Of a DNA stretch of 39,494 bases, positions 10,500 to 20,600 are shown piece by piece. The position numbers and the translations under genes were made by a program. The notes under the pieces are model-generated. The model was given only the letters and a program-made list of their open reading frames with translations. It searched no databases and had not been told where the DNA came from. How positions within the stretch are numbered: position 1 is the stretch's first letter; every line of letters begins with the position of its first letter. Origin of the DNA: Sergeia podlipaevii (taxonomy: Eukaryota; Euglenozoa; Kinetoplastea; Trypanosomatida; Trypanosomatidae); NCBI GenBank assembly GCA_030849805.1, contig JASANZ010002050.1:1-39494 (forward strand), read 5' to 3'.

Positions 10500-11446
10500 T
10501 AACAAAGTATCTCTCTCTCTCTCTACATATATATATATATATTAAATGGTGATGTGGTGGAGAAGAAGAAGAAAGAAAATTATTGATCATATATATATAT
10601 ATATACACCCCCCCTTTCTCGATGTATGTGCGTATCAGCGGGGATCGCTGTGCTTCGCTCCTCACTGGCATGCAAACTCGAGCTACCTGATGGGAGAAGC
10701 ACAAAGCTTTTCTTAAAGTGCTTTTTTTAAAAAAAAATAAATGCATAGATTTTTGTGTTTGTATGTGTATCATGAGACATGATGATTCATATTGGCAGCC
10801 ATAAACAAAGATAGTAGGATAGTAGCACTACATGCACAAACAGAGAAGCAAAAAAAAAAGAAGAAGAAGGGAAGAAGTGAAGATCAAGTGAGAAGGAATG
10901 GAGAATGGATGGGGACGGAAGCCAGATGATAGAGACATAGAGAAGTGGAGTGTAGCATACACGGACTACTACCCATTCTCAGCCCTCTCTCTATCTCTCT
11001 CTCTATTTCTCTATTCGTTCACGTTTCCTCCTCGCATCATAGCTCCCTCCCTTCCCCCTTTTGCTTTTTTTTCTTTCCTTTCTCTGGACGGGACTGTCTT
11101 TTTTTTTTTCTTTACATCCATGCAGGCAACATAATTCCGCCTATCAATGCTTTTTTTTCTCTTCTCTTCTTCTTTCTCTTTTCTCCAAGTAGCATCTTCA
11201 GCACATGCACATATGTACGTACATAAACAAAAAAAACTAACGACAAAAAACAGCGCGACTGCAACGACGACATCAACTGGAGGGGAGGTTTTTTTTTTCC
11301 TCAATGTTGTTGGTGCTCACACCGACTATATCCCTCGTCCCTTTCTCTTCCTTCTTCTATACTAACAACCGTCAAAAAAAAAAAGGAAACCACGATAAAT
11401 AGCAACAAAAATGCACACAATGATTAAATTTTTTTTGTTGTTGTTG
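10500..11446. other. Intergenic spacer with a small GC-richer island
   Basis: The spacer holds a CT run (10511-10524), TA runs (about 10528-10542 and 10591-10604) and poly-A/T tracts. Bases about 10618-10700 are of near-coding composition but have no conserved-looking frame, no complete C/D box set and no tRNA-like arms. Confidence 0.65.
10523..10579 (-). promoter_or_regulatory. Predicted spliced-leader acceptor for the RING/EF-hand gene
   Basis: A clear minus-strand pyrimidine tract (10559-10579) is followed by an AG-free stretch with a TA run and then AG at 10523-10524. This gives a 5' UTR of about 23 bases and supports the ATG at 10497-10499. Confidence 0.5.
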
Positions 11447-14400
11447 TTACGGACGCAGTAGGGAGTAGGCAACATCCATCACGTCAGTTTCAATTCTAGG
11501 GTACGCAGCGTGCTGTGAGAGAACCTTCTTACTCACGTCGATCGCCTTCACTAGGTCATTGCCCTTGAGGTAATTAAAGGCGAGCTTGTAGCCCACACTC
11601 GGGTCCCCTTCCTTGACAAGGCTCCACGCACTCTGGTAGCACTCAGAAGCCTCCTTGTGGAGCTGCTGACGTTCGTACAACATGCCAAGCGAGTCCCACG
11701 CGGTGCCACAGCTCTTGTCACTCTCCAGCACCGCCCTGAGCGTCTGCTGAGCCGCGTCGAAGTGTCCAGCTTGAATGTCCATTTGAGCCGAGAGCAGCAT
11801 CGCACGCTCGACTGTCTCCGCGTCTTCGCCGAAACGAACTGCGATGGGTATGGTCGGGGAGCCCGATGCGGCACTAGCCTCGCTGCTTTCACCACCAGTA
11901 GCGGAAGCCGCCGCCACCGCAGCGCCACGAGTAGTGACGGGCAACACGCGTGCAAGTACGTTACGCGCGGCCATCTCTTGCTTCTGTAAGTAGAGGGAGA
12001 TGGCAAGCCCCAAAAAGGCAGCTGCGTGCACCACCTTGCAGTCAAGCGCAGAAGCAAGCGTGGCAGCAGTACCAGCAGCAGCAGTAGCAGCGGCAGCACT
12101 CGACGCATCGCCTGCCGCCTCGTGCATGTCCTTAAGGAGAAGATCATCTTCGTCCATCTCCTCAAGTGCTATATTGCGCTGCTGCTGCTGCTGCTGCTGC
12201 TTGGCGATGATATCGTGATTGCTGCCGCTGCTGGTGGCAGCGCCTGCGCCTTCTCCCTTCCCGCCTTGTGTTGTCCCAATGACCATCAGGAACATCTGCA
12301 TGGCCTTCTCCAGTTTAGATGGCTGCTTGCTGGCCAGAAGACAGTGTGCCTCCAGCAGCATTCGCGTCTCACCAATGGGAAGCTGCAGGATAAGCTGCTC
12401 TGCACTGCGAACGTTGTCCGTCTTCTCATCGACGGACCACGTGTCGACCCACACATCCTGAGTGGTGGGGACGAGGTAAATTTCAATCATGCGTACAAGT
12501 GCTCGCGTTGCCCATGGATTATCAGAAGGCAGTCTTGCCAGGTTGAAGGCTCTCAGTGCATCTGCGCTCATATTGGAGTAGCGGCTCCACAAACCTCTTG
12601 CGTAGCTCAAGCCAGGGTCAGGCCGCTGCCCGGCAGGGGCCGCGCTTGCCTCCACATGCTCGATTATCTTTTCAGCGTCCTCCAGCTTCCCCGCACGACA
12701 CAGCAGGCGTACGTACTGCACAAGCGCCTCGTAGTTGCCAGGGCTGGCATCCAGCAGTTGCCGAAAGTGGGCCCCAGCGTCGTCAAAGCGGCAACGAGAG
12801 ACCATCAGGTCAGCGAGCAGCACCACCGCCTCCTCGCAGCTCGGATTCATCTTGAGAATGCTGTTGCACTGCTGCTCGCAGGCGTCGGCGTCGTGCATGT
12901 GAAAGTACAACCGCGCAAGCTCCAGCATCGCCAGCTCATTGCCCTCGTCGAACTTGAGAGCCTCCGTCAGGCACTCGCGAGCACTCGTCATTGCCTCCGC
13001 GTTCACTCCATCGGCACTCCTGCCGCTGCCACTGCCGAAGGTGTAGTTCCGCGCGAGCTCCGTGCAAATCGATGCCATAATAGATTTCTGCTGGAGCACA
13101 GTCTCACGCGTCTCGCTGCGCAGCTTGTTGCTCAAGAGCTGCTGCTGCCAGTCGCGGGCCTTCTGGAGACACTGCAAGGCCGTTGCAGAGGGGGCACTAG
13201 ACTTGCCACCACCGCCTCCGCTGCTGCCACTACCGGCGTGGATCTTGTAAAGCAGCAAGGCGCAGTTAACACGCTCAACGGCGCGGATAGTATCTTCGTC
13301 CGCAAGCGTGGCGGCATCGTTGCTGTTGCGATACACCGGTGCCTCCTCGATGGTTTGAATCGCAAGCGCGGTGTCACCCAGGTGCCAGTGCAGCATGGCA
13401 AGATCGGCACGGACGTTGAACAGGTGCTCGTTGGTAGCGAGAGCGTCCTCGTAGTAGCGCACTGCCTTCTCGTAGTCATGCGTGGAGACGAGTGCACGGC
13501 CGATGCGCACGGCAAGTTCGCTGTTCTGCGGTGCCAGTGCACGGGCCTTCTCATATGTCGCAATCGCTTTCTCTGGCTCCTGAATAGTGCTGTAAGCCTC
13601 GCCCAGCTCCACGTAACCCTCCGCCGAGGGAGACTCCTTCACCATCTCCTCAAAGCATTCCGCGTACTTGACCGGGTTATGCTTCTGCGTCAAGTATAGT
13701 TTCGCCATCTGTGTTCGGGCAGTGATGAAGAACTCGCTCGTTGTGGGCACTTCACGCAAAATGGCGATACCTTTATCTACCTCAGTACGCGCCACCAACA
13801 TCGCTTGAGCAATAGAGACGCGGCCGTACTGCGTGGTGTTGCGGAAGTGATTGACAGCTTCAGAGAGCACCTTGCGAGCCTCATCTGCGTCGTGCACACG
13901 CAGGTGCGCCTGTGCGAGCTGTAAGTAGAGCGTCACATGATCTGGCACGCTCAGGGGCTTCAGTGGCCGCCCACTCGTTGCTGTGGTAGTGGTAGTGATT
14001 GTCGCTGCCGCCGCTGCTGTGGTGGTGGACCCAGTTGTTGTTGCCGCTGTCCCTTTCTCCATGCCAGAGGTAATCGTCAGTGCCCTCTGCAGAGACTCGA
14101 GACTGGGGGCGGCTTTTCCCATCATACCAAGTACGATACCACGGAGCAGATTGTAAAATGGATGGTCCTTCAGCTCGAAGTCAAGGGTGAGGGCCTGCTC
14201 AAGAGCCTGGTTGGCGAGACTGACGTTCCCCATGTACAAGCACACCTGCGCAGAGAGCAGGTAGGCCTCGGGAAGCGGCTGCTCCTGCCGCAGGCAGGCG
14301 CGAATAATCACCTGGGCTTGATTGAGGTCTCCAGACACGAAGTGAATCTTGGAGAGCATCAGCTGCGCCTCCATGCACCCGGGCACGTGACGTGTGAGCA

Positions 14401-15910
14401 GCTCCAAGTGCTTACGGCATTTCTCCGCGACGACATCAGGATGGCGGAAGGACGGGTCCGGGGGTTCGTTGCGGCAGTGCTGCATGTACTCACGCGCAAT
14501 CTCCAGCAACAAGGGTTGGTTCAGCTTGACATAGAGCTCCATCCCGTTGCCTACCTGCGCGTGCACCTCCTGACGCAGCGCCTCGGCTGCTTGATCTAAC
14601 ATGAGAAGGGACTTTGTTTCGTCCTTCTGTACTCGCCAGAGCAGCTGCGCGTTGAGTAGGCTCAGAAGAGGTCCGCGCTGTAGGCCGGATTGAAGTTCAT
14701 TGCAGAACGCCACCTGTTTGGCTGCCTCGGGTAGTTTTCCAGTCTGCACGTAACACACGATGGTGCCCAACAGTGGGGTCACACTGTCTGTGTGCGTCGC
14801 AGCCTTTTCAAACGTCGCAAGTGCGGCCTTGTAGTCCCCACGATACACCTGCTGAAAGCCAACCTCGCACTGGTAGTCCCCGTTGCGGCCATCCATCTGA
14901 CAGGCAAGCTCGGCGAACTTGATGGTGATGCCCAGGAGCATGAGGTTGTCGCCACTCAGCCGAGAAAAGGCCTGGGCAAACTGATACATCAGTGGCGCGT
15001 TACGGGGCTCCCGCTCCTGCACCGCAGCCAAGAGTCGGTTCAAGTAGGTGGACGCGGCCGCGTAGCGGGTGTCCTTTACCAGCGCGTAAAGCGCCTCCAG
15101 CGCGATGGCCTCGATGTTGTTCTTGTCCTTGACAAGAATGCGCTTGGTAGTTTCAGTAGATTGCTCCCAGTCCTCTGCGCGCATCAGCAATCGAGCCTTC
15201 ACCACGAGGGCAGACACAAAATTTGGATGAGCGACAATGAGTCGGTTGAGGAGGTCCTGCGCGGCAGGGAACTGGTATTTGCGCTCAAGGTAGGCCACAC
15301 GGCCCATGGCAGCGTTGATGTCAAGCGCACTCGCAGCGGAGGAGATGCCGCTAGAGCTGCTACTACTGCTCTCAATGTCAAGTGCTCGCTGGAAGGCAGT
15401 GCCACACTTCTCAAGAAACGCCCCACGACCACTCGTGAGGTCAACCCAGCCTCTCATGGTCGCCAAGTTTGTATATTCATCTCTATGCTCTTGCAGGAGG
15501 CTTTCTGGGTACTTGAGCAGGATATCGTGTGCCTCACTAACGTCTCCTGACGCCCAGCACAGCGTCGCCGCCTGTACCCAGCCGTCCACATCCTTGGCAA
15601 ACTTCTCTGCTGACAGTTTCATTTCAGTCATGGCGGCACCCTCTGTGTCTTTGTTGCGCTTGTAAATGATCCAAATTCCCATGATAGCGGGCACCGCGGT
15701 CTCTCTGCGCACCTCCGCCGCCTTGTACTCCCGCAGCGCTTCATTGACTAAACCTTGCTGGTCATAGCACATGCCACGCCACACGCGGAACAACCAGTCA
15801 TCAGTGGTCTGGATCGTCTGTGTACAGAGTTCTTCTGCGTGACGCCAGTACTTCTCTCGCACGTAGAACATCAACTGTGCATAGTTGGTGCGAAGAATCG
15901 AGGAAGACAT
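11447..15910 (-). CDS. IFT139: Intraflagellar transport protein 139 (TTC21/THM1), IFT-A complex
   Basis: This 1487-residue protein starts at the ATG at 15908-15910 (MSSSILRTNYAQ); an in-frame GTG further upstream lies in pyrimidine-rich spacer and is rejected. Almost the whole length is tetratricopeptide helical repeats, for example AYSTIQEPEKAIATYEKA and DLNQAQVIIRACLRQEQPLP. Length, the all-TPR build and the N-terminal pattern (YVREKYWRHAEELC, then WRGMCYDQQGLVNEALREYK) fit TTC21/IFT139, about 1,300 residues in human. IFT139 is a peripheral subunit of IFT-A, needed for retrograde transport and ciliary entry of membrane cargo. The extra length comes from Thr/Ala-, Gly/Ser- and Gln-rich inserts in loops between repeats (around residues 630, 925 and 1260). 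The C-terminus ends in a short helical AYSLLRP. Family assignment is strong. Confidence 0.9.
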   Translation of the reverse strand: MSSSILRTNYAQLMFYVREKYWRHAEELCTQTIQTTDDWLFRVWRGMCYDQQGLVNEALREYKAAEVRRETAVPAIMGIWIIYKRNKDTEGAAMTEMKLSAEKFAKDVDGWVQAATLCWASGDVSEAHDILLKYPESLLQEHRDEYTNLATMRGWVDLTSGRGAFLEKCGTAFQRALDIESSSSSSSGISSAASALDINAAMGRVAYLERKYQFPAAQDLLNRLIVAHPNFVSALVVKARLLMRAEDWEQSTETTKRILVKDKNNIEAIALEALYALVKDTRYAAASTYLNRLLAAVQEREPRNAPLMYQFAQAFSRLSGDNLMLLGITIKFAELACQMDGRNGDYQCEVGFQQVYRGDYKAALATFEKAATHTDSVTPLLGTIVCYVQTGKLPEAAKQVAFCNELQSGLQRGPLLSLLNAQLLWRVQKDETKSLLMLDQAAEALRQEVHAQVGNGMELYVKLNQPLLLEIAREYMQHCRNEPPDPSFRHPDVVAEKCRKHLELLTRHVPGCMEAQLMLSKIHFVSGDLNQAQVIIRACLRQEQPLPEAYLLSAQVCLYMGNVSLANQALEQALTLDFELKDHPFYNLLRGIVLGMMGKAAPSLESLQRALTITSGMEKGTAATTTGSTTTAAAAATITTTTTATSGRPLKPLSVPDHVTLYLQLAQAHLRVHDADEARKVLSEAVNHFRNTTQYGRVSIAQAMLVARTEVDKGIAILREVPTTSEFFITARTQMAKLYLTQKHNPVKYAECFEEMVKESPSAEGYVELGEAYSTIQEPEKAIATYEKARALAPQNSELAVRIGRALVSTHDYEKAVRYYEDALATNEHLFNVRADLAMLHWHLGDTALAIQTIEEAPVYRNSNDAATLADEDTIRAVERVNCALLLYKIHAGSGSSGGGGGKSSAPSATALQCLQKARDWQQQLLSNKLRSETRETVLQQKSIMASICTELARNYTFGSGSGRSADGVNAEAMTSARECLTEALKFDEGNELAMLELARLYFHMHDADACEQQCNSILKMNPSCEEAVVLLADLMVSRCRFDDAGAHFRQLLDASPGNYEALVQYVRLLCRAGKLEDAEKIIEHVEASAAPAGQRPDPGLSYARGLWSRYSNMSADALRAFNLARLPSDNPWATRALVRMIEIYLVPTTQDVWVDTWSVDEKTDNVRSAEQLILQLPIGETRMLLEAHCLLASKQPSKLEKAMQMFLMVIGTTQGGKGEGAGAATSSGSNHDIIAKQQQQQQQRNIALEEMDEDDLLLKDMHEAAGDASSAAAATAAAGTAATLASALDCKVVHAAAFLGLAISLYLQKQEMAARNVLARVLPVTTRGAAVAAASATGGESSEASAASGSPTIPIAVRFGEDAETVERAMLLSAQMDIQAGHFDAAQQTLRAVLESDKSCGTAWDSLGMLYERQQLHKEASECYQSAWSLVKEGDPSVGYKLAFNYLKGNDLVKAIDVSKKVLSQHAAYPRIETDVMDVAYSLLRP

Positions 15911-15970
15911 ATTTAATATATCTTTCTTTTTTCCTTTCCTTTTTCGCGCCACGCTTCTTTTTTTTTTTTT

Positions 15971-16035
15971 CTAAAATAGTAATAGTAAGAATAAGATGAC
16001 AATATACACACACAGACACACAAAAGAAAAGAAAG
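15971..16035 (-). promoter_or_regulatory. Predicted spliced-leader acceptor for IFT139
   Basis: The minus strand has two pyrimidine tracts (about 16040-16077 and 16022-16035) and then AG at 15971-15972, giving a 5' UTR near 60 bases. An AG between the tracts (16038-16039) is an alternative site giving about 128 bases. Confidence 0.4.
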
Positions 16036-16861
16036 TACTTGCAAAAAGAAAAAAGGGAAGAAATTGAAAAAAGAGAAACAACGGGCACCACCAACAATAA
16101 GAATAAAAATATATTACACAAAAGGCTGTTGTAAGTCCCCTATCAATACCCTTCTATCTTTCTGCCTATTTGAAAAAAAAAAGCTCAACTGGAGGTCTAG
16201 TATGGAAAGGGGGAGGGTGAGAGGACAATGGTTAAACTTTGTTCTACAAGGATGCTATCTGTGTCTTTTCCTGTTTTCCTTCCTATTTTTTTTTTTTTAC
16301 TTTCCTGCGTATATGTGTCCTGTTTCTCTTTGAAACCTACTGCAATTATCAATAGACGATAGAGAGAGAAAAAAAAGAGAGAGGAACACACAAAAAAAAC
16401 GATACGAAGCATGAATAATGGAGAAGCAGATCATATATGTAATGAATACAATGACTAACATTTCGCAATATATATATATTACAAAATAGCAATTATTTAG
16501 TTTGATACCAAGTGTGAATATTCGCCGCAGCCTTACAAAAAAAAAAAAAAAAAAGAAACGTAGCGCTACAGCACACCCGTTGTACCATCACTATGTAAAA
16601 ATAAAATAAAATAAAAATAGGCTGCTCTTCCCGGGTGTTGTTCCACAGCAGTGCAATGATGAGTGTGCACGTGTGACGATGTCCCTGGTTGAAGCAGCGC
16701 TCTCTCCCACCCCCTCTCTCCCTGTGCTTCACTAAGCAACGGAGACAGTGGGATGCAAGGAGAGCCTCAATACGTGCTGGCAGTTGCTTGGGTTGATTGC
16801 CGTTGGCTCAGTCGTGGCTGGCAGGCTGGCACACAACCACAACCACATCTACATACATATG

Positions 16862-16966
16862 GCACTTCAGTGAATGTGTATGAAACGGAACTATATGGCG
16901 TCGTTCATGAATACCGTCAGATTGAAGGGCTAACTTCAAGAAGTATGTCTGTCTCATCATGCGTGC
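16862..16966 (-). ncRNA. C/D-box snoRNA candidate
   Basis: On the minus strand, in order: a terminal-stem strand GCAC (16963-16966), a C box ATGATGA (16954-16960), a D' box CTGA (16917-16920), a C' box TCATGA one base from consensus and six bases after D' (about 16905-16910), a D box CTGA (16867-16870), and the returning stem strand GTGC (16862-16865). The GCAC/GTGC stem can extend through flanking ACATACAT (16851-16858) and ATGTATGT (16967-16974). C-to-D length is about 94 bases, normal for the class, and the strand matches the transcription unit, where kinetoplastid snoRNAs are normally processed from polycistronic RNA. I could not name an rRNA target for either guide, and the D' guide is partly self-complementary. 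It is usual for such genes to occur in clusters; I see only one. Confidence 0.4.
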
Positions 16967-16977
16967 ATGTATGTATG

Positions 16978-17011
<34 letters not shown>

Positions 17012-17632
17012 CATGTATGTATTGTCAGTGAGGCGCAGTAGGCAGTGGTCAGTATATAGAGACGAAAGACTAGCGGGCAGTCCACCGACACGCATGCGGC
17101 CCCCTCTATTTCACACACCCCTTCCATACGTCTTTGCCCACTTTTTCTTTTCTTTTTTTATTTCTCTGGTGCATTTTGTTCGGCGACGCGGGCACAGCAC
17201 ACGCCACAGTTGCGCCGAGGAAAGAGCACCATTCATCTCTGAAAGCGAGAGAGACAGACAGACAGANCGAACAAGATAAGGAATAAGTAAAAAAAAAAAT
17301 GAAATAATAATAATAATAAACTCTCATGAAATCCATTAAAGACGGGGTCCTTTGGGAGTAACATGGATAAAAGTACGATTTGCCTCTTTTTGTTGATTTT
17401 GTTTTGAATGTATTGGGAATTGGAAAATGCAAAACAAGAAAAAAATGAGAACAAAACAAACAAAAATAACAACAGCAGAAATCACATATATATGCATATA
17501 TATGGATATAGAATAGATATATAACAACAAAGGAGTAAAGTAGAAGTAGTACATAGAGTTGTATATGTGTGTGTATAGATATATTTATGAAGACAACAAA
17601 AAAGCATTACAAAGGAGAAAAACAATGAAGAT

Positions 17633-20600
17633 TTATACAAGCGCACTGAATGGACGTGCAAATGAGGGTACCTGCTGCTTCTTACGCATACTGCCGCTTC
17701 TCTCTGTACCTGCACTTGATGGCGGCACAGAGCGTCTTGGCGTACGCCGCAATGGCTCATCCAAAAATGTGGAAGCCCCAATCTGGGTGGGAAACAACAC
17801 CGGCGACTGCTGCTGCTGCTGCCTAGAGGTCCCACACGCTGCCTCACCAGCGCCTCCTTGGGATTCCTTCTTGGCCTCATCAGGAGAGGACTGAGGCCTC
17901 TCATAGAGATTTCTAAACAGAGGCCTGTGATGCAGAGTGGAAGACATAGTGAAAGCATTTTCAAGGCGAGAATCTAGAAGATCGCGCCTTGCGTAGTACT
18001 GGCGTGTGCTGAACAACCGATCCTCCTCATGCTGCTGCTGGGACGTGCTGTGTGGTGACGAGCATGTATCGCGTTTGGAGCTCACGGGGCTCATGTGTTT
18101 GCTTTTCCACTGTCGTCCTTGTGAAGGAGAGCTGGGTAGACTGCTAGCAATGAGAGGGGCAGAAGTTGGCCTGGGAAAGGGTTTGAATGGAGGAGGCTTG
18201 GGGGACATCGCCACATCACCCGCGGTCGCAGTCGCCGCTTTCTTGTTGTCCCGGCGAGGCGGCGACTGCCTTGACTTCTGATCTGCGGTACAGTCACTGT
18301 TATTGCTGCTATATAGTGGCGCAACTTGCTTCATAAGAAGGAACGTGTCTGTGGGGTCGGCAGCAGTGAGTGGCGCAGGCCTCGTGTGCCGTCCGATGGT
18401 GGGGTAGATGGTGGGAGCAATGGGAGGCCGCTGCTGCAGCTGCTGATGCTGTCGCTTGAGTATATCCCCAAGTTCAATGACACGAACCGTGTTGCGGACT
18501 GCTTCAGCGACGCGAGCGGCAGCAGTGACACCGTCGTCATCACCACCGCCATCACCTTTATCCACAACCTCTGCACGCTGCCCCTCACGCGTCATGAACG
18601 CCTCCTCCTGCGCAACCACATCACGCTTCAGCGCCAGTGCCTCTGCATGCTCCGCCATCACCACTTGCAAGCGCAACTCTAGCGACGGCGTGAGAGCCTC
18701 TTCATCCTCCAATTCTCTCCCAAGACGCAACACGTGTGTGATGAGCTCCGCACACTGCGCTTGTATGACAGCCAAGGCCGCCCGCCTCTGTCGCCTCACT
18801 TGAGCTGCCGCTGCCGCCTGCCTCTCTTTCGCCGACGCCCCGACTGCCAGGGCTGTGGCGTACTCTGCATCCAGCTTGGCTTGCAAGCGCTGTCGATCAA
18901 CCTGACGCTGTGTCGTGCACTGCGTCACATACGCGTCTAGCTTGGCGATCACATCATGGAAACGCTGTAGGTCTTGCACACGTGTGCTTCCTTCTGGCAC
19001 GACGGTCGCGGCAGAGGCCTTGCTGCCGCCGATGTTACCGCGAGTGATGGGGCTGCGGAGTCCTCGGAGAGAAGAAGGTGTGGTGATGCTGGTGGTGGCC
19101 GTCGTCGCCGTCTTACACACCGGGGTCTGCTTACGAAGAGCACACTTAAGTACTCCAACAACATTATTTTGAGTGACGGTGCCAGCAGCAGCAGCAGCAG
19201 GAGTAGCGGCAGCGATGGTGCCACTGCCAACGCCGCCATCCGCGCTATCCATATCACGTGAAATGCGAATAAGTCGAAGGACAAACTGAATAAACTCCTT
19301 GTCTTGCAGTGGATCCTTCTCTTCTCCCCTAGCAAGTGCATTCCTCCTTCTAGCAGCACCAGTCGCAGTATTGCTGACCGCCATCGTCGGCGTCGTCAAC
19401 ATGCAGTCTTCCGTTGCTCTCACATCACAGTTGTGGCCGATAGAATTGTGAGTGTCCTTGTCGTTGCTAGGATCTCCAACAGCTTGAAGAAAAGACTGAC
19501 GAGCCTCTGCAGTTGCTGCTTTTGTCGCCGTCGGCGTGATCAGAGCCTCCTCTGCTGCCACTGCCGCTGTGCCGTCGTCCGCGCGGATTGCTGACCAGGG
19601 TAAGGAATGCCCCTGCGCTTCTGCGGCTACAATAAGTTTGCTTGCCTCCATCATGAGTTTCTGCAGAAGCTTCTCTTCTTCTTCTTCTTCTTCTGTTTTC
19701 TCCTCATTTTCTCCTATTCCGTCTTGACGCGGATCTTGTTGGCGCTGCTTCTGCTGCTCCTGTTGCTGCTGCTGGAGTAGGCCCCAGAGGCTGACACGCA
19801 CAACAGCAGGCTCTCTACTTGCCAGAAACTCAGCGATGAACTGAGGATACTGCTGCAAAGGAGGAGGAGAGGAAGAAAAGACTGAAGCAGCAGCACCGCG
19901 ACTGTCGCTGCCAGCAGAACTGTTGCTTTCAAACTGCCTTGCTATGCCCGTGGGACGCATGGAGACGCTAAAAAGTCTCGTTCTGACCAGTTGCCCCTCT
20001 TCTTCGTCCCCCTCCTCATCATCATCATCATCATCCACTACTACCACTGCAGCTATCTTCTGTCTATCCTCGCCAGCGCCGGCTTTCCGCGCAGAACCTG
20101 GGTGAACTCCCACCACCACATCCACGAGGCTTGCTGCTGCTGCTGCTGCTGTTGCTTCCGCGTTGACGTCACTAAATGTAGGTTGCAAGAAGGGAGGGGT
20201 GCTCTCCGGAGAGGTCGGAGAACGCGCCGCAGACATGTCGCTGAGGCTGCTGATGCTGCTGATGCTGCTGCGAGTGGTGCCTTTCTGCCAATGCGTTACC
20301 CTTGGGTTTGTTGTAGACAGCGGCGAGCCTGGCAGGGAAGAAAACAACGAAGATGAGGTTGCAGTGGCTGTTGGTAGGTTGAAGGAAGTGGGCGGGGGTG
20401 ATTTCGCCACCTTTTCTACTGCTGCTGCTACTGCTACTGCTACTGTTGTGCTACGAGCTGCACCGGTAGCTGCCATCTTGAGTGACTTTACCGCTTCCTC
20501 TTTGTTGTCGTCGTCGCCGTCCTCCTCCTCATACAAGATCGCATGCAAGGACAGCGCAAGGCCCCGCACCTCTTGCTGCGACTGAACTCGCTTCTCTTCC

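Larger units (their letters stand above)
15911..17632. other. Intergenic spacer with a compositionally distinct island
   Basis: The two flanks are typical AT-rich spacer, but about 16620-17250 has near-coding base composition. That island contains a C/D snoRNA candidate (16862-16966), a TA/GT run (16979-17010), a short GC-rich inverted repeat (17180-17185 with 17213-17218) and one undetermined base at 17267. Open frames in it on both strands are short and repeat-driven at one end. Confidence 0.65.

Noticed and set aside
10492..10773. A 93-codon minus-strand frame upstream of the RING/EF-hand gene
   Set aside because: It covers TA and CT runs and the predicted splice acceptor, and overlaps the true start. 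The peptide is repeat-driven.
12026..13699. A 557-codon plus-strand open frame opposite IFT139
   Set aside because: It lies wholly inside the TPR gene on the other strand; the IFT139 frame is homologous to a known family while the antisense product is not protein-like. It reflects codon bias leaving antisense stops rare.
14792..15550. A 252-codon plus-strand frame opposite the IFT139 N-terminal half
   Set aside because: Antisense to conserved TPR sequence, no recognisable domain, and no splice signal in the right orientation.
15911..15952. N-terminal extension of IFT139 from a GTG
   Set aside because: The extension MARKRKGKKK translates T/C-rich spacer and needs a non-ATG start; the ATG at 15908-15910 follows directly.
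16656..16662. Plus-strand ATGATGA as a second C box
   Set aside because: No CTGA at a suitable distance downstream and no terminal stem; also on the strand opposite to the unit.
16753..17031. A 92-codon plus-strand frame in the composition island
   Set aside because: Its first 65 residues look superficially protein-like, but it opposes the direction of the transcription unit, ends in a repeat-encoded Cys/Val run and has no homologue I recognise. Kept only as part of the island finding.
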